The notes: generated from the letters alone by a model not told the origin. A DNA stretch of 64,000 bases from Sulfitobacter sp. S223 (GCF_025143825.1 NZ_CP083560.1:3596001-3660000); one strand, 5' to 3'; counted from the first letter of the stretch, positions 45,348 through 54,625 are shown. A program made the numbers and translations.

Positions 45348-46730
45348 ATGTCCTTACGTTTTGCCGATGTCGACCCTGACGCGATTGATTTGCATGTTCT
45401 ATCTCAGGACACCGTAGAGGGCTGGTTGGCAGACCAACCACCGGCTGTCGCAGCTTGGGTCGGGGCGAACGGGTTTACCGGCAGCATCGGTGAGGCGCTT
45501 GTCATCGCAGGGGCGGATGGATTGCCCATGATGGCGCTGGCAGGCTACGGAACACCCCAAAGCCGCGCGCGTGGGCGTTTCGCACTTGCCTCAGCAGCAG
45601 CCAAACTGCCCTCAGGCACCTACCGAATTGCAGGTGGTCTATCGGCCGGGCAGGCCGAGACCGAGTCCTTGGGCTGGCTATTGGAAAGCTACCGTTTTGA
45701 CCGGTACAAGACCGCTAAACCGATGGTCGCAAAACTGATCGCACCCGCGGGTATCGACGCAGATCGCATCCAGATCATCGCCAATGGCGAGGCCCTGACA
45801 CGTACGCTGATCAACACGCCTGCCTCCGATATGGGGCCACCAGATCTGGAGCAAGCCGCCCGTGATCTTGCGAAGCAGCACAATGCGCAGATCAACGTGA
45901 CCGTCGGAGAGGATTTGCTAGCCGCCAATCTACCGATGATCCATGCGGTCGGCCGCGCTGCGGACCGCGCACCCCGCCTGATTGACATCCGTTGGGGAAA
46001 TGGCGGCCCGACCCTCACGCTGGTTGGTAAGGGGGTCTGTTTTGACACAGGTGGCCTGAACCTCAAACCGGGGTCATCCATGGGCCTGATGAAAAAGGAT
46101 ATGGGGGGCGCGGCAGCAGTTCTGGGGCTGGCCCATATGATCATGGGCACGGGCGCAAATGTGCAGCTACGCGTACTGATCCCTGCGGTGGAGAATTCAG
46201 TTTCCTCGAATTCATTCCGACCGCAGGATATCCTGACGTCGCGCAAGGGCCTGACAGTCGAAATTAACAACACCGACGCCGAAGGGCGGCTGGTTCTGGC
46301 GGATGCGCTTGCATTGGCGGATGAGGAAAAGCCCGATCAGATCATTTCGATGGCGACCCTGACCGGTGCCGCACGGGTGGCCGTTGGCCCCGATCTTGCG
46401 CCCTATTTCAGTGATGACGCCACGTTTGTCGCCGCCTTGGAGAGTTCAGCCCAAGCCGTGGCCGATCCGGTATGGCGTCTGCCCTTTCATACCCCGTATG
46501 AGGCAATGATTGAGCCAGCCGTTGCAGATCTGGACAATGCGCCGTCAGGTGGCTTTGCCGGCTGCATCACTGCGGCGCTGTTCCTGCGTCGCTTTGTTAC
46601 GGATAGCAACTACGCGCACTTCGACATATACGGCTGGCAACCCAGCGCGGCACCCGCACGTGCCAAAGGCGGCGTTGGCCAAGCCACGCGCGCATTGCTG
46701 GATGCTTTAGACAGGATACTGACCAAATGA
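45348..46730 (+). CDS. Leucyl aminopeptidase family protein (M17)
   Basis: 460 residues. The C-terminal catalytic domain shows LVGKGVCFDTGGLNLKPG, MKKDMGGAAAV, and the M17 signature NTDAEGRLVLADAL. Both zinc sites (Lys and Asp in the first two motifs, Asp-Glu in NTDAEGR) are present. It releases N-terminal residues from peptides in the cytoplasm. It overlaps the following NlpC/P60 gene by ATGA; pairing of these two is common in Rhodobacterales. Confidence 0.93.
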   Translation: MSLRFADVDPDAIDLHVLSQDTVEGWLADQPPAVAAWVGANGFTGSIGEALVIAGADGLPMMALAGYGTPQSRARGRFALASAAAKLPSGTYRIAGGLSAGQAETESLGWLLESYRFDRYKTAKPMVAKLIAPAGIDADRIQIIANGEALTRTLINTPASDMGPPDLEQAARDLAKQHNAQINVTVGEDLLAANLPMIHAVGRAADRAPRLIDIRWGNGGPTLTLVGKGVCFDTGGLNLKPGSSMGLMKKDMGGAAAVLGLAHMIMGTGANVQLRVLIPAVENSVSSNSFRPQDILTSRKGLTVEINNTDAEGRLVLADALALADEEKPDQIISMATLTGAARVAVGPDLAPYFSDDATFVAALESSAQAVADPVWRLPFHTPYEAMIEPAVADLDNAPSGGFAGCITAALFLRRFVTDSNYAHFDIYGWQPSAAPARAKGGVGQATRALLDALDRILTK

Positions 46731-47518
46731 CCCATCCCCGTACAACCCCCGATCCCGATCGATCCGGCCTGAACGAACCTGCTCAGATCGGCCGTAGTGT
46801 CGTGAACTTGCTGCGTAAACCTAACGGTGCTCGTGATCGCCAGCTGCTGATCGGCGCAAATGTCACCATCTTGTGGCGTGAAGACGGCTGGGCGTATGTA
46901 CAATCGGCAGCGGACGGTTATTGCGGGTATGTTGGTGTTTCCTCGCTCACGAAGCCACAGCAGATCACCCACAAGGTTATCGCAGCGGCCAGCCACGGAT
47001 ATCAGAACGCCAATATCAAGGCGATTGATCGCTGCGCGTTGAGCCACGGAAGCAGACTTGCCATGCTAGACGATGCTGACGGTTTCATCCGCACCAGCCA
47101 CGGGTTTGTCCCAAAACAGCACATCACCACTGTTGATCTATTTGCAAGCGATCCTGCCGACGTTGCGGCACTATACCTTGATACGCCGTACCTCTGGGGC
47201 GGTAACAGCCGCTTGGGTATTGACTGCTCTGGCCTGATTCAGGCGGCCTGTGCAGCCTGCAATATCCCCTGTGGTGGCGACAGCGACATGCAAGAAGCGG
47301 AACTTGGTGAGTTGTTGGAGCCCGGCACGGCACCTCAGCGCAATGACCTGCTTTTCTGGAAAGGTCATGTTGCGCTGGTTTGGGATGAAGACACCCTGAT
47401 ACACGCGAACGGACACGCAATGGCCACTGTTTTTGAACCAATCAAAGACGCAATTGCACGGATTGCTGCAACTGACGGCGAAATGACTGCCCACCGCAGA
47501 CTGCCAACCGCTGATTAA
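46727..47518 (+). CDS. NlpC/P60 family peptidase
   Basis: 263 residues. SH3-like N-terminal domains (about 25-130) lead to the NlpC/P60 domain with C167 (GIDCSGLI), H214 (WKGHVALV) and H229 (TLIHANG) as the catalytic Cys-His-His set. It should cut D-Glu-meso-Dap bonds of murein peptides. There is no signal peptide, so with the coupled aminopeptidase it may recycle murein peptides in the cytoplasm. Confidence 0.9.
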   Translation: MTHPRTTPDPDRSGLNEPAQIGRSVVNLLRKPNGARDRQLLIGANVTILWREDGWAYVQSAADGYCGYVGVSSLTKPQQITHKVIAAASHGYQNANIKAIDRCALSHGSRLAMLDDADGFIRTSHGFVPKQHITTVDLFASDPADVAALYLDTPYLWGGNSRLGIDCSGLIQAACAACNIPCGGDSDMQEAELGELLEPGTAPQRNDLLFWKGHVALVWDEDTLIHANGHAMATVFEPIKDAIARIAATDGEMTAHRRLPTAD

Positions 47519-47536
47519 TTTTCGCAAGTTGCCTTC

Positions 47537-47572
47537 GGTTGTCGCCAAGCTTTTGAGAGATTGGCGGCAACC
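47537..47572. terminator. Hairpin between convergent genes
   Basis: GGTTGTCGCCAA (47537-47548) pairs with TTGGCGGCAACC (47561-47572) over 12 positions with one G-T wobble. It lies between the stops of the NlpC/P60 and DUF2794 genes. T-runs are weak on both sides, so its use as a two-way terminator is inferred from location. Confidence 0.6.
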
Positions 47573-47579
47573 TAGCTTT

Positions 47580-47939
47580 CTATTCTACCACGCGGATCAG
47601 CTTGCGTTCCAATACACCAAGCACGGATTTCAGATCGTGCCCGCGCTTAAGCACTTGCCCGTTGGTGCCAACAACAGCGTACATGCCTTGTTTGGCTCTC
47701 AACTTGGGACGCTTTTCTATTCGGTAAAGCGGCATCTCGGCGGTGCGGCGAAAAACCGAGAAGACAGCCACTTCGCGCAGGCAGGATATGCCGTAGTCGC
47801 GCCATTCGCCCGCTGCGACCATACGGCCATAGAGCGATAGGATTACCGATAGCTCTGTCCGGTGGAATGCCACCTGTTCAACTGGCCGCTCCGCTTTGGC
47901 GCCTTGCATAGTGTTTGTCGGGATCGTGGGTATATTCAT
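47580..47939 (-). CDS. DUF2794 protein
   Basis: 119 residues from ATG 47939. The core VAFHRTELSVILSLYGRMVAAGEWRDYGI (in part), AVFSVFRRTAEMPLYRIEKRPKL and GQVLKRGHDLKSVLGVLERKLIRVVE is DUF2794, a short conserved alphaproteobacterial family of unknown function. An ATG ten codons before and one ten codons after are also possible starts. Confidence 0.88.
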   Translation of the reverse strand: MNIPTIPTNTMQGAKAERPVEQVAFHRTELSVILSLYGRMVAAGEWRDYGISCLREVAVFSVFRRTAEMPLYRIEKRPKLRAKQGMYAVVGTNGQVLKRGHDLKSVLGVLERKLIRVVE

Positions 47940-47981
47940 ACCCACAGATTTGCCCTCAGCGCCGTGCAAATCAAGCCCCTT

Positions 47982-48022
47982 GCAATCAAATTGCTTGATT
48001 GCGTTACAAATACGGTTATGGT
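47982..48022 (+). promoter_or_regulatory. Candidate promoter and operator of paaI-paaK
   Basis: The inverted repeat GCAATCAA-N5-TTGATTGC (47982-48002) contains a possible -35 (TTGATT, 47995-48000), followed after 16 bases by TATGGT (48017-48022). This places a repressor-type palindrome over the promoter, 33 bases before the paaI start. The regulator is unknown. Confidence 0.5.
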
Positions 48023-48054
48023 TTGCAAATTGTGAAACACATCAGGGTGAGGTG

Positions 48055-48498
48055 ATGACTCCACAAACACGTGCGGAAAAAGCAGCCGAGGCGATGATGG
48101 CAAACGATAATGCCTCGCGCGATCTTGGTATGAAGATTAGTCAGATTGCACCGGGATCGGCTACGCTGACCATGCGTGTCACTGATCGGATGCTCAACGG
48201 CCATCGCATCTGCCATGGCGGTTATATCTTTACGCTCGCCGACAGTGCATTTGCATTTGCCTGCAACAGCTACAACAAATTGACGGTCGCCCAGCAGAAC
48301 CAGATCACCTACATCAGTCCCGGCAAAGCGGATGAGCTATTGACCGCGACGGCGCAGGAAACCGCGCTGAGCGGACGCTCTGGTGTGTATGATGTGGATG
48401 TAACGGGCGAAGACGGGCGTATGGTTGCCACCATGCGCGGCCTGTCCCGCACGATTAAAGGCCACTTGTTTGCCGAAGACGGAGAAAACACCCCATGA
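48055..48498 (+). CDS. paaI: PaaI-type thioesterase
   Basis: 147-residue hot-dog fold protein. GHRICHGGYIFTLADSAFAFACN in part (about 44-66) contains the Asp active site (LADSAF), with TYISPGKADEL near 85. It is close to PaaI, which hydrolyses stalled ring-hydroxylated phenylacetyl-CoA and rescues CoA. It is coupled to paaK by ATGA. The oxygenase genes paaABCDE and the other paa genes are not in the window. Confidence 0.9.
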   Translation: MTPQTRAEKAAEAMMANDNASRDLGMKISQIAPGSATLTMRVTDRMLNGHRICHGGYIFTLADSAFAFACNSYNKLTVAQQNQITYISPGKADELLTATAQETALSGRSGVYDVDVTGEDGRMVATMRGLSRTIKGHLFAEDGENTP

Positions 48499-49805
48499 AA
48501 GACCTTACACCAGCCCGCAGCAGCCTAGATCCGATCGAGATTGCCAGCCGTGACGAGATTGGCGCATTGCAACTGGAACGTCTTAAATGGTCGCTCCGGC
48601 ATGCCTATGATAATGTTCCCTTCTACCGCACCAAATTTGACGCGGCAGGCGTACACCCTGACGATCTGCATCACCTGAGCGATCTGGCAAAGTTCCCGTT
48701 TACCGTCAAAACAGATCTGCGGGACAACTACCCTTTCGGGATGTTTGCGGTACCGCAAGATCAGGTGAAACGCATCCATGCATCCTCTGGCACGACGGGT
48801 CAGCCGACTGTTGTCGGCTATACCGAGAATGACCTTAAGAATTGGGGTAATGTCGTTGCCCGTTCCTTGCGCGCCGCAGGAATGCGGCCCGGCGACATGC
48901 TTCACAATGCCTACGGCTATGGCCTGTTCACTGGCGGTATGGGCATTCACCTTGGCGCGGACGCGCTAGGTCTTAGCACCGTGCCGATCTCTGGCGGGAT
49001 GACACCGCGACAGGTTCGCCTGATCGAGGATTTCAAGCCCAAGGGCATCACCGTAACGCCCTCTTATGCCCTGTCCATTCTGGACGAGTTTGCCAAACAG
49101 GGCATTGATCCACGTGAAAGTTCCCTTCAGGTGGGTATCTTCGGGGCCGAACCGTGGACCAACGCCATGCGCCTTGAGATCGAGCAGGCGTTCGACATGC
49201 ATGCCGTGGACATTTACGGGCTGTCCGAAGTAATCGGACCCGGCGTTTCGATGGAGTGTGTCGAAAGCAAAGATGGTCTGCATATCTGGGAAGATCATTT
49301 TTACCCCGAAATCATTAATCCCCAAACAGGCGAAGTTGTGGCAGAAGGCGAAAAGGGAGAGCTGGTGTTTACATCGCTCACCAAAGAAGCGTTCCCGATC
49401 ATCCGCTACCGCACCCGCGATCTTACGCGCCTACTGGCCGGCACCGCCCGCAGCATGCGGCGGATGGAAAAGGTCACTGGACGCAGCGACGACATGATCA
49501 TCCTTCGCGGGGTTAATGTTTTCCCCACCCAGATCGAAGAGCTGTTGATGCGGATTGATAGCTTGGCCCCGCATTTTCAGATCGAACTGACACGGCCGGA
49601 CCGCATGGACCAGATGCGCATTCTGACCGAAGTGTCGGACCCTAACATTGGCGCGGATGACCGGGCAGCCGCAGCTGCGAAACTATCGGCGGGGATCAAG
49701 CAATCCGTCGGTATCAGCGTAAAGATCGAGGTCGGAGATAAAGGGGCCATTCCCCGATCAGAGGGAAAGGCCGTGCGCATTCTCGACAAGCGGCCAAAAA
49801 CCTAG
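48495..49805 (+). CDS. paaK: Phenylacetate-CoA ligase
   Basis: 436 residues. The AMP-binding motif SSGTTGQPTVVGYT (about 95-108), YGLSEVIGPGVSMEC near 237-251, RYRTRDLTRLL and GRSDDMIILRGVNVFPTQIEE near 330-350 are all typical of PaaK. It activates phenylacetate to phenylacetyl-CoA with ATP. Coupling to paaI supports this over other aryl-CoA ligases. The stop overlaps that of the convergent lipoprotein gene. Confidence 0.93.
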   Translation: MKDLTPARSSLDPIEIASRDEIGALQLERLKWSLRHAYDNVPFYRTKFDAAGVHPDDLHHLSDLAKFPFTVKTDLRDNYPFGMFAVPQDQVKRIHASSGTTGQPTVVGYTENDLKNWGNVVARSLRAAGMRPGDMLHNAYGYGLFTGGMGIHLGADALGLSTVPISGGMTPRQVRLIEDFKPKGITVTPSYALSILDEFAKQGIDPRESSLQVGIFGAEPWTNAMRLEIEQAFDMHAVDIYGLSEVIGPGVSMECVESKDGLHIWEDHFYPEIINPQTGEVVAEGEKGELVFTSLTKEAFPIIRYRTRDLTRLLAGTARSMRRMEKVTGRSDDMIILRGVNVFPTQIEELLMRIDSLAPHFQIELTRPDRMDQMRILTEVSDPNIGADDRAAAAAKLSAGIKQSVGISVKIEVGDKGAIPRSEGKAVRILDKRPKT

Positions 49806-50074
49806 CCGCAGGTGATCGCCACAATATTGTCGATCTCGTCCAGCTGAACATTCAACCGGGCGGGATTGAAATCCGTTGTTACAGCATCATTGGGACCATA
49901 CAGGCGTTTAGGTTCTGGCAGTGCCAGTGAGGAGGCGGCGTCAGACCCGATCAACCCCTGATACGCAGCTGCGTTGCACGTATCCGGCGCGTTTGCTGGG
50001 GCGCGGCCCGCTGTCGGGGCGATCGCCGCGCCGCAACCTGCCAACATCAATGCTGCCAATATCGTGTATTTCAT
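49802..50074 (-). CDS. I78-family inhibitor-like lipoprotein
   Basis: 90 residues. Lipobox LAGC (Cys14) after a short signal, then DTCNAAAYQGLIG and, at the end, FNPARLNVQLDEIDNIVAITCG, matching the I78 peptidase-inhibitor pattern with its two cysteines (DTC and ITCG) possibly bonded. It could inhibit serine peptidases in the periplasm; that is inferred from the family. It is coupled to the TetR gene by ATGA. Confidence 0.8.
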   Translation of the reverse strand: MKYTILAALMLAGCGAAIAPTAGRAPANAPDTCNAAAYQGLIGSDAASSLALPEPKRLYGPNDAVTTDFNPARLNVQLDEIDNIVAITCG

Positions 50075-50700
50075 GTCCCGTACCTCGCTAAAAAAGTTTC
50101 TACTGCACTATCAACCACACGGTCGATTTCGGCGCTACTTACATCCTTGATAACCCCTAAGAGCAGCCGCATCCATAGATCGACCTTACACAACTCACCG
50201 AACTGATCCGCCGCCAAGGCGTAATCGTCGATTTCAAGCTCTCCGCGCGCGCACGCACGATCGAAGTAAACGGCCATTTCAGCACGCATCACGGCAGGAC
50301 CAGATTCGAAAAAACCCTGCCCGATCTCTGGGAACCGCTGTGATTCCGCCACGCAAATACGATAGATTTGCAGGCCGATTTTACTGGTCAGGAAGTTTAG
50401 AAAATGCCGCCCCGTCTGCATCAACACCTCACGCGGGGGCGCAGACAGATCAATATTTTCCAGAACAGAACGTGCAAGATGCTCGCACTCGACCTGCGCC
50501 ACTTCTATGAACAAGATCCGCTTGTCCGGGAAATACTTGTACAACGTCGCTTTGGATACCTCGGCAGCACGGGCGATGTCATCCACACTTGCACCTTCAA
50601 AGCCGTCCTTCATGAAGACGGCCCGCGCGCCCTCAAGCACTTGGCTGTATTTGCGCCCACGATGAATGGCGTCTTGGGGGATTGAGGTCAGCGCGGTCAT
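50071..50700 (-). CDS. TetR/AcrR-family regulator
   Basis: 209 residues. The HTH lies at about 35-57 (ASVDDIARAAEVSKATLYKYFPDK), preceded by ARAVFMKDGFEG. The ligand domain is not diagnostic. It is leftward, ending in the lipoprotein gene, with paaIK beyond. A repressor of paa genes is possible, but an operator-like site lies in its own promoter and differs from the paaI palindrome. Confidence 0.9.
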   Translation of the reverse strand: MTALTSIPQDAIHRGRKYSQVLEGARAVFMKDGFEGASVDDIARAAEVSKATLYKYFPDKRILFIEVAQVECEHLARSVLENIDLSAPPREVLMQTGRHFLNFLTSKIGLQIYRICVAESQRFPEIGQGFFESGPAVMRAEMAVYFDRACARGELEIDDYALAADQFGELCKVDLWMRLLLGVIKDVSSAEIDRVVDSAVETFLARYGT

Positions 50701-50724
50701 TCAAGCTCCTGCCTATGAAGGCTT

Positions 50725-50753
50725 ACCATATAAACTGGTCAGTTCACTTCCAA
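50725..50753 (-). promoter_or_regulatory. TetR-gene promoter with operator
   Basis: On the minus strand, -35 TTGGAA (50748-50753), a 17-base spacer and -10 TATGGT (50725-50730). The spacer holds AACTGACCAGTT (50733-50744), two inverted AACTG arms with 2 bases between, which resembles known TetR/AcrR operator shapes. Self-repression is likely. Confidence 0.6.
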
Positions 50754-50812
50754 GGTCAAAAAGCCAGAATATCATCCTGGTGCCTTCGCTTTGCGCAATC
50801 TAGGATGCCTCT

Positions 50813-51634
50813 ATGGCGCGAACCTCATGGACCGAAGAAGAATTCGATATTTGTGTTGCAGACTATTTTGCGATGCTGGATGCCGACGTGGCGGGGACGC
50901 CATACGTCAAAGCGGAACACCGCCGTGCACTATTGCCCTTTGTTTCTCACCCTGAGGGGTCCATCGAGAAGCTGCATCAAAATATCAGTGCGATCATGAT
51001 CGGATTTGGGTTTCCCTTTATCAAGGGCTACAAGCCACTGCCGCACTATAACGCCAAACTGCCGAATGCCGTTGAAAGGTATTTGCAGAAAATGGGTGAA
51101 CCTGCGTTTGCAAAACCAAAATTGGGCATGGCCGAAGATGCTCCATTGTATCTCGATACGCCCCCCACCCAGCGCAATGCACCGCCGCCCAAAGAGGCCG
51201 AGGAATACCTTTCCATCGCGCGCAAATTCGACGTTGCGGCGCGTGATGCTCGGAATCGTGCGTTGGGCCGCGCGGGAGAGGCGCGCGTATTGATGCATGA
51301 ACGTGCCACCCTGCGCCAACATGGTGCGCCTGAGCTGGCAAAGCGCGTGCGCTGGGTTTCGGACAAAGATGGTGATGGTGCCGGATATGATATTGCCAGT
51401 TTTGAGCCGGATGGCAGCCCCCGGCTGATCGAAGTGAAAACCACAACCGGCTGGGATAGGACACCGTTCCACATATCGCGTAACGAACTCGCTGTTGCAG
51501 ATCGTGAACGCGCGCATTGGCGGCTGATGCGGATATATGACTTCGCCCGCAGACCACGCGCGTTCGTACTATTCCCGCCACTGGACGCCCATGTCAGCCT
51601 TACCGCCACCAGCTTTCAGGCCGATTTTCACTAG
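50813..51634 (+). CDS. DUF3883 protein with a PD-(D/E)xK-like nuclease motif
   Basis: 273 residues. The N-terminal about 130 residues (WTEEEFDICVADYFAMLDAD, EKLHQNISAIMIGFGFPFI) form a helical domain also seen in HNH-type and restriction-like proteins. The C-terminal half has NRALGRAGEARVLMHE, then D193 in GYDIASFEPDGSPRLIEVKTT (E207-V-K209), the acidic-Lys triad of PD-(D/E)xK nucleases in DUF3883 proteins. The DNA target and role are unknown; there is no methylase or defence neighbour. AGGA lies 7 bases before the ATG. Confidence 0.78.
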   Translation: MARTSWTEEEFDICVADYFAMLDADVAGTPYVKAEHRRALLPFVSHPEGSIEKLHQNISAIMIGFGFPFIKGYKPLPHYNAKLPNAVERYLQKMGEPAFAKPKLGMAEDAPLYLDTPPTQRNAPPPKEAEEYLSIARKFDVAARDARNRALGRAGEARVLMHERATLRQHGAPELAKRVRWVSDKDGDGAGYDIASFEPDGSPRLIEVKTTTGWDRTPFHISRNELAVADRERAHWRLMRIYDFARRPRAFVLFPPLDAHVSLTATSFQADFH

Positions 51635-51666
51635 CGTCCGAGATATCACCAAGCTATCTGTAACAA

Positions 51667-52608
51667 ATGCTTGCGATCTTCCTCAAAACGCTCCCCTTTT
51701 TCGCCCTGATCGGTCTGGGCTTTTGGGCCGGCCGAACAAAATTCTTCACGGCAGAGGCGACAGCGTATCTGACGAAATTCGTTTTCTACTTTGCTCTCTC
51801 TGCAATGTTGTTCCGGTTTTCCGCAAACCTGTCGCTGGCCGATGTCTGGAACGGGCGACTGGTGGCGGCCTATCTGTGGGGGACTGCATTTGTCTACGGA
51901 ATTGCGACCATTGTCTGCTACGTCAGGGGCCTGAGCATCGAAGTAACCGCCATTGAGGCGCAGTGCGCGGTGATCGGCAATGTCGGGTTTCTCGGCGTGC
52001 CGATGCTGACTCTGCTTCTTGGGCCTGAGGCAATTGGTCCGGTCATGCTTGCGTTGGCCGTGGATCTGATCGTTTTCTCGTCGCTCATCGTCATTCTGAT
52101 CACCGGATCGCGTGATGGTCGCATGAGCCTGCGCATCCTGCGCACTGTCGGGATGGGGTTGATCCGTAATCCGATGATTGTTGCGATTACCTTGGGTCTT
52201 GCCTGGTCCGGTCTCAAAATTCCGATCCCAGACCCTATGAACGAATTCTTGGCCCTTCTTGGTGCAGCCGCCACACCCGGAGCCTTATTTGCCATCGGCG
52301 CGTCTCTCGCCTCAAAATCTGCCGAACGGCTGTCGGTCGCGGGCTGGTTGAGCTTTTGTAAACTGGTGCTGCACCCGCTGTTTGTGGCGTTCGCCTGCTT
52401 TGCTCTTTTCAAGGTCGATCCCTACCAAGCTTCGGTGATTATATCCGCTGCTGCACTGCCTGTGGCTGGCAATGTGTATATGCTGGCGCAGCACTACGGG
52501 GTCGCCCCACAGCGCGTGTCGGCGGCCATACTGGTTTCAACTGCGATCAGCATCATCAGCGTTAGCCTTTGGATCGGATGGGTTACAAAAGCCGCCGTCG
52601 GCGTTTGA
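51667..52608 (+). CDS. AEC-family auxin-carrier-like transporter
   Basis: 313 residues with about ten membrane helices and the PIN-like two-half fold: LPFFALIGLGFWAGRTKFFT at the N-terminus, AVIGNVGFLGVPMLTLLLG near 100 and NVYMLAQHYGVAPQRVSAAILVSTAIS near 275. The family exports or imports organic acids and amino acids such as malate; the substrate is unknown here. No clear ribosome site precedes the ATG. Confidence 0.88.
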   Translation: MLAIFLKTLPFFALIGLGFWAGRTKFFTAEATAYLTKFVFYFALSAMLFRFSANLSLADVWNGRLVAAYLWGTAFVYGIATIVCYVRGLSIEVTAIEAQCAVIGNVGFLGVPMLTLLLGPEAIGPVMLALAVDLIVFSSLIVILITGSRDGRMSLRILRTVGMGLIRNPMIVAITLGLAWSGLKIPIPDPMNEFLALLGAAATPGALFAIGASLASKSAERLSVAGWLSFCKLVLHPLFVAFACFALFKVDPYQASVIISAAALPVAGNVYMLAQHYGVAPQRVSAAILVSTAISIISVSLWIGWVTKAAVGV

Positions 52609-52676
52609 TACAGACAACTCTTGCCCAACGCGCTTGCGCTGGTTAGCCATGGGCAACCCCGAAAAGGAGACCCTCC

Positions 52677-53510
52677 ATGGAAACCCTCTCATCCAATGCA
52701 TGCTTTGGCGGTACCCAGCATGTGATCAAACATACGTCCAAAGCATGTAACTGCGATATGACTTTTGCCCTGTTCCTGCCCGCAGAGGCGCAGGATGGTC
52801 CCGTACCTGTGCTTTGGTTTCTCTCTGGTCTGACCTGCACCCACGAAAACGCGATGGTTAAAGCCGGCGCACAGGGGTGGGCAGCCGAGCAGGGCATAGC
52901 GCTGGTATTCCCTGACACATCCCCTCGCGGTGAAGATGTCGCCAATGACGAAGCTTATGATCTAGGCCAAGGCGCCGGTTTCTACGTCAACGCAACACAG
53001 CAACCGTGGAAACCACATTTTCAAATGTGGACCTACATTGCGGACGAACTGCCTGCGCTACTGGCCGAAAACTTTCCATTGGACATGGACCGTCAGGCAA
53101 TCTCCGGTCACTCCATGGGCGGGCACGGTGCACTCACGCTGGCGATGTCTTTGCCAGGGCGATTCAAATCCGTTTCTGCGTTCGCACCAATCGCGCATCC
53201 CACAAACAGTGACTGGGGCCGCAAACAGCTTACCGCATATTTGGGATCGGAGGAGGGCGATTGGGCCGCCCATGACGCCAGCCTTTTGATGCAAGAGAAG
53301 GGCTTTGATGGACCAATTCTGGTAGATCAGGGGACCGATGACCAGTTTCTTGACCTGCTGATGCCAGAGGCGCTGAGCAGTGCAATGGCCAAGCGCCGAC
53401 AGAACGGCGTCTTCCGTATGCAAGCGGGCTATGATCACAGTTACTTCTTCATCTCCACCTTCATGGAAGATCACGTCACCTTCCACGCAGATGCGCTGTG
53501 GTCTGCATGA
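52677..53510 (+). CDS. fghA: S-formylglutathione hydrolase
   Basis: 277 residues of the esterase D fold. The nucleophile is S146 ([11 protein letters not shown]); the Asp is near 224 (VDQGTDDQF) and the His near 259 (AGYDHSYFF). The early motif [12 protein letters not shown] is diagnostic. It hydrolyses S-formylglutathione, the last step of glutathione-dependent formaldehyde oxidation. The partner alcohol dehydrogenase is not here. AAAGGAG precedes the ATG. Confidence 0.95.
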   Translation: METLSSNACFGGTQHVIKHTSKACNCDMTFALFLPAEAQDGPVPVLWFLSGLTCTHENAMVKAGAQGWAAEQGIALVFPDTSPRGEDVANDEAYDLGQGAGFYVNATQQPWKPHFQMWTYIADELPALLAENFPLDMDRQAISGHSMGGHGALTLAMSLPGRFKSVSAFAPIAHPTNSDWGRKQLTAYLGSEEGDWAAHDASLLMQEKGFDGPILVDQGTDDQFLDLLMPEALSSAMAKRRQNGVFRMQAGYDHSYFFISTFMEDHVTFHADALWSA

Positions 53511-53962
53511 CCGCAATATATATCGACGCTGATGCCTGCCCCGTCAAAGAAGAAGCGGAGCGGGTCATAACACGCCACAAACTAAAGATGTATGTCGTAT
53601 CTAACGGCGGCCTTCGGCCTTCGCAAAACCCTTATGTAGAGACTGTTATTGTCCCTGACGGCCCTGACGTGGCGGATATGTGGATTGCTGACCGCGCAGG
53701 GCGCGGCGATGTCGTTGTGACAGGGGATATCCCGCTTGCAGCGAAGTGCGTCGAAGCCGGTGCACGTGTAATCAAGCACAACGGCGAAGCGCTGACACAG
53801 GCGAATATCGGCAACGTATTGGCGACCCGTGATCTTATGACGGACTTGCGCGCCGCTGATCCATTCAGACAGGGCGGCGGCAAGGGCTTTACAAAAGCTG
53901 ACCGCTCTCGCTTTCTGGAAGCGCTGGAACGTGAAATCAGAGCTGCACAAAAGCTGACATAA
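53507..53962 (+). CDS. UPF0178 (YaiI/YqxD) family protein
   Basis: 151 residues. [18 protein letters not shown] (about 3-20), [20 protein letters not shown], and [19 protein letters not shown] are the conserved blocks of UPF0178, a small PIN-like fold protein family. The function is unknown; acidic residues suggest a nuclease-like metal site. The ATG at 53507 overlaps the fghA stop, so the two are coupled. Confidence 0.9.
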   Translation: MTAIYIDADACPVKEEAERVITRHKLKMYVVSNGGLRPSQNPYVETVIVPDGPDVADMWIADRAGRGDVVVTGDIPLAAKCVEAGARVIKHNGEALTQANIGNVLATRDLMTDLRAADPFRQGGGKGFTKADRSRFLEALEREIRAAQKLT

Positions 53963-54004
53963 ACGGGTTGCCGAAAACTCCGACACCCGCTGAGAGGATA
54001 AAGC

Positions 54005-54625
54005 ATGACACCAAAGGCCGTGATCTTTGATATCGGCAACGTGTTGATTGAATGGCAGCCAGAGCGTTTCTTCGATGCCGAGATCGGCACTGAAAACCGC
54101 CGCGCCCTTTTTGCCACCATCGATCTGCACGCCATGAATGACCGCGTTGATAGGGGCGAGAATTTTTCCGCCGTTTTAGCAGAAACCGCAGCAAAACACC
54201 CTGAGCGTCAGGCCGAGCTTAAAATATGGCATGACCGCTGGCTGGATATTGCAAGTCCGGCGATTGATCATTCAGTCCGATTGATGGCCGCATTAAAACA
54301 ACGTGAAGTACCGGTGTTCTCGCTTACCAATTTCGGCATCGAAACCTATGCTTTGGCTGCCACTTCTTACCATTTTCTGCGGGCTTTTGACCTCGACTTT
54401 ATCTCTGGTCACATGGGGGTCATTAAACCGGATACGCGTATCTATGAAATGGTCGAAGAAGGTTCGGGCCTGAGCGGGGATTCGCTTTTGTTCACTGATG
54501 ACCGCGCTGAAAACATCGCTGCAGCGGCGGCACGTGGATGGCAGACGCATTTATTTGAAGGATCACAAGGCTGGGCAGACCGCCTCGTGGCAGCAGGGCT
54601 TCTTACGCAGGAGGAGGCACAATGA
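54005..54625 (+). CDS. HAD-superfamily hydrolase
   Basis: 206 residues. The nucleophile D9 lies in VIFDIGNVLIEW, which in place of DxDxT-type uses the YihX/haloacid dehalogenase form (FDIGNVL). FSLTNFG (motif II), KPDTRIYEMV (motif III Lys) and FTDDRAENIAAA (motif IV) follow in order. It is probably a sugar-phosphate or phosphonoacetaldehyde-like phosphatase; substrate unknown. GAGAGGA precedes the ATG and its 3' end overlaps the next gene by ATGA. Confidence 0.9.
   Translation: MTPKAVIFDIGNVLIEWQPERFFDAEIGTENRRALFATIDLHAMNDRVDRGENFSAVLAETAAKHPERQAELKIWHDRWLDIASPAIDHSVRLMAALKQREVPVFSLTNFGIETYALAATSYHFLRAFDLDFISGHMGVIKPDTRIYEMVEEGSGLSGDSLLFTDDRAENIAAAAARGWQTHLFEGSQGWADRLVAAGLLTQEEAQ

Noticed and set aside
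48055..49805. A complete phenylacetate degradation cluster
   Set aside because: Only paaI and paaK are present; no ring epoxidase or other paa genes occur in the window.
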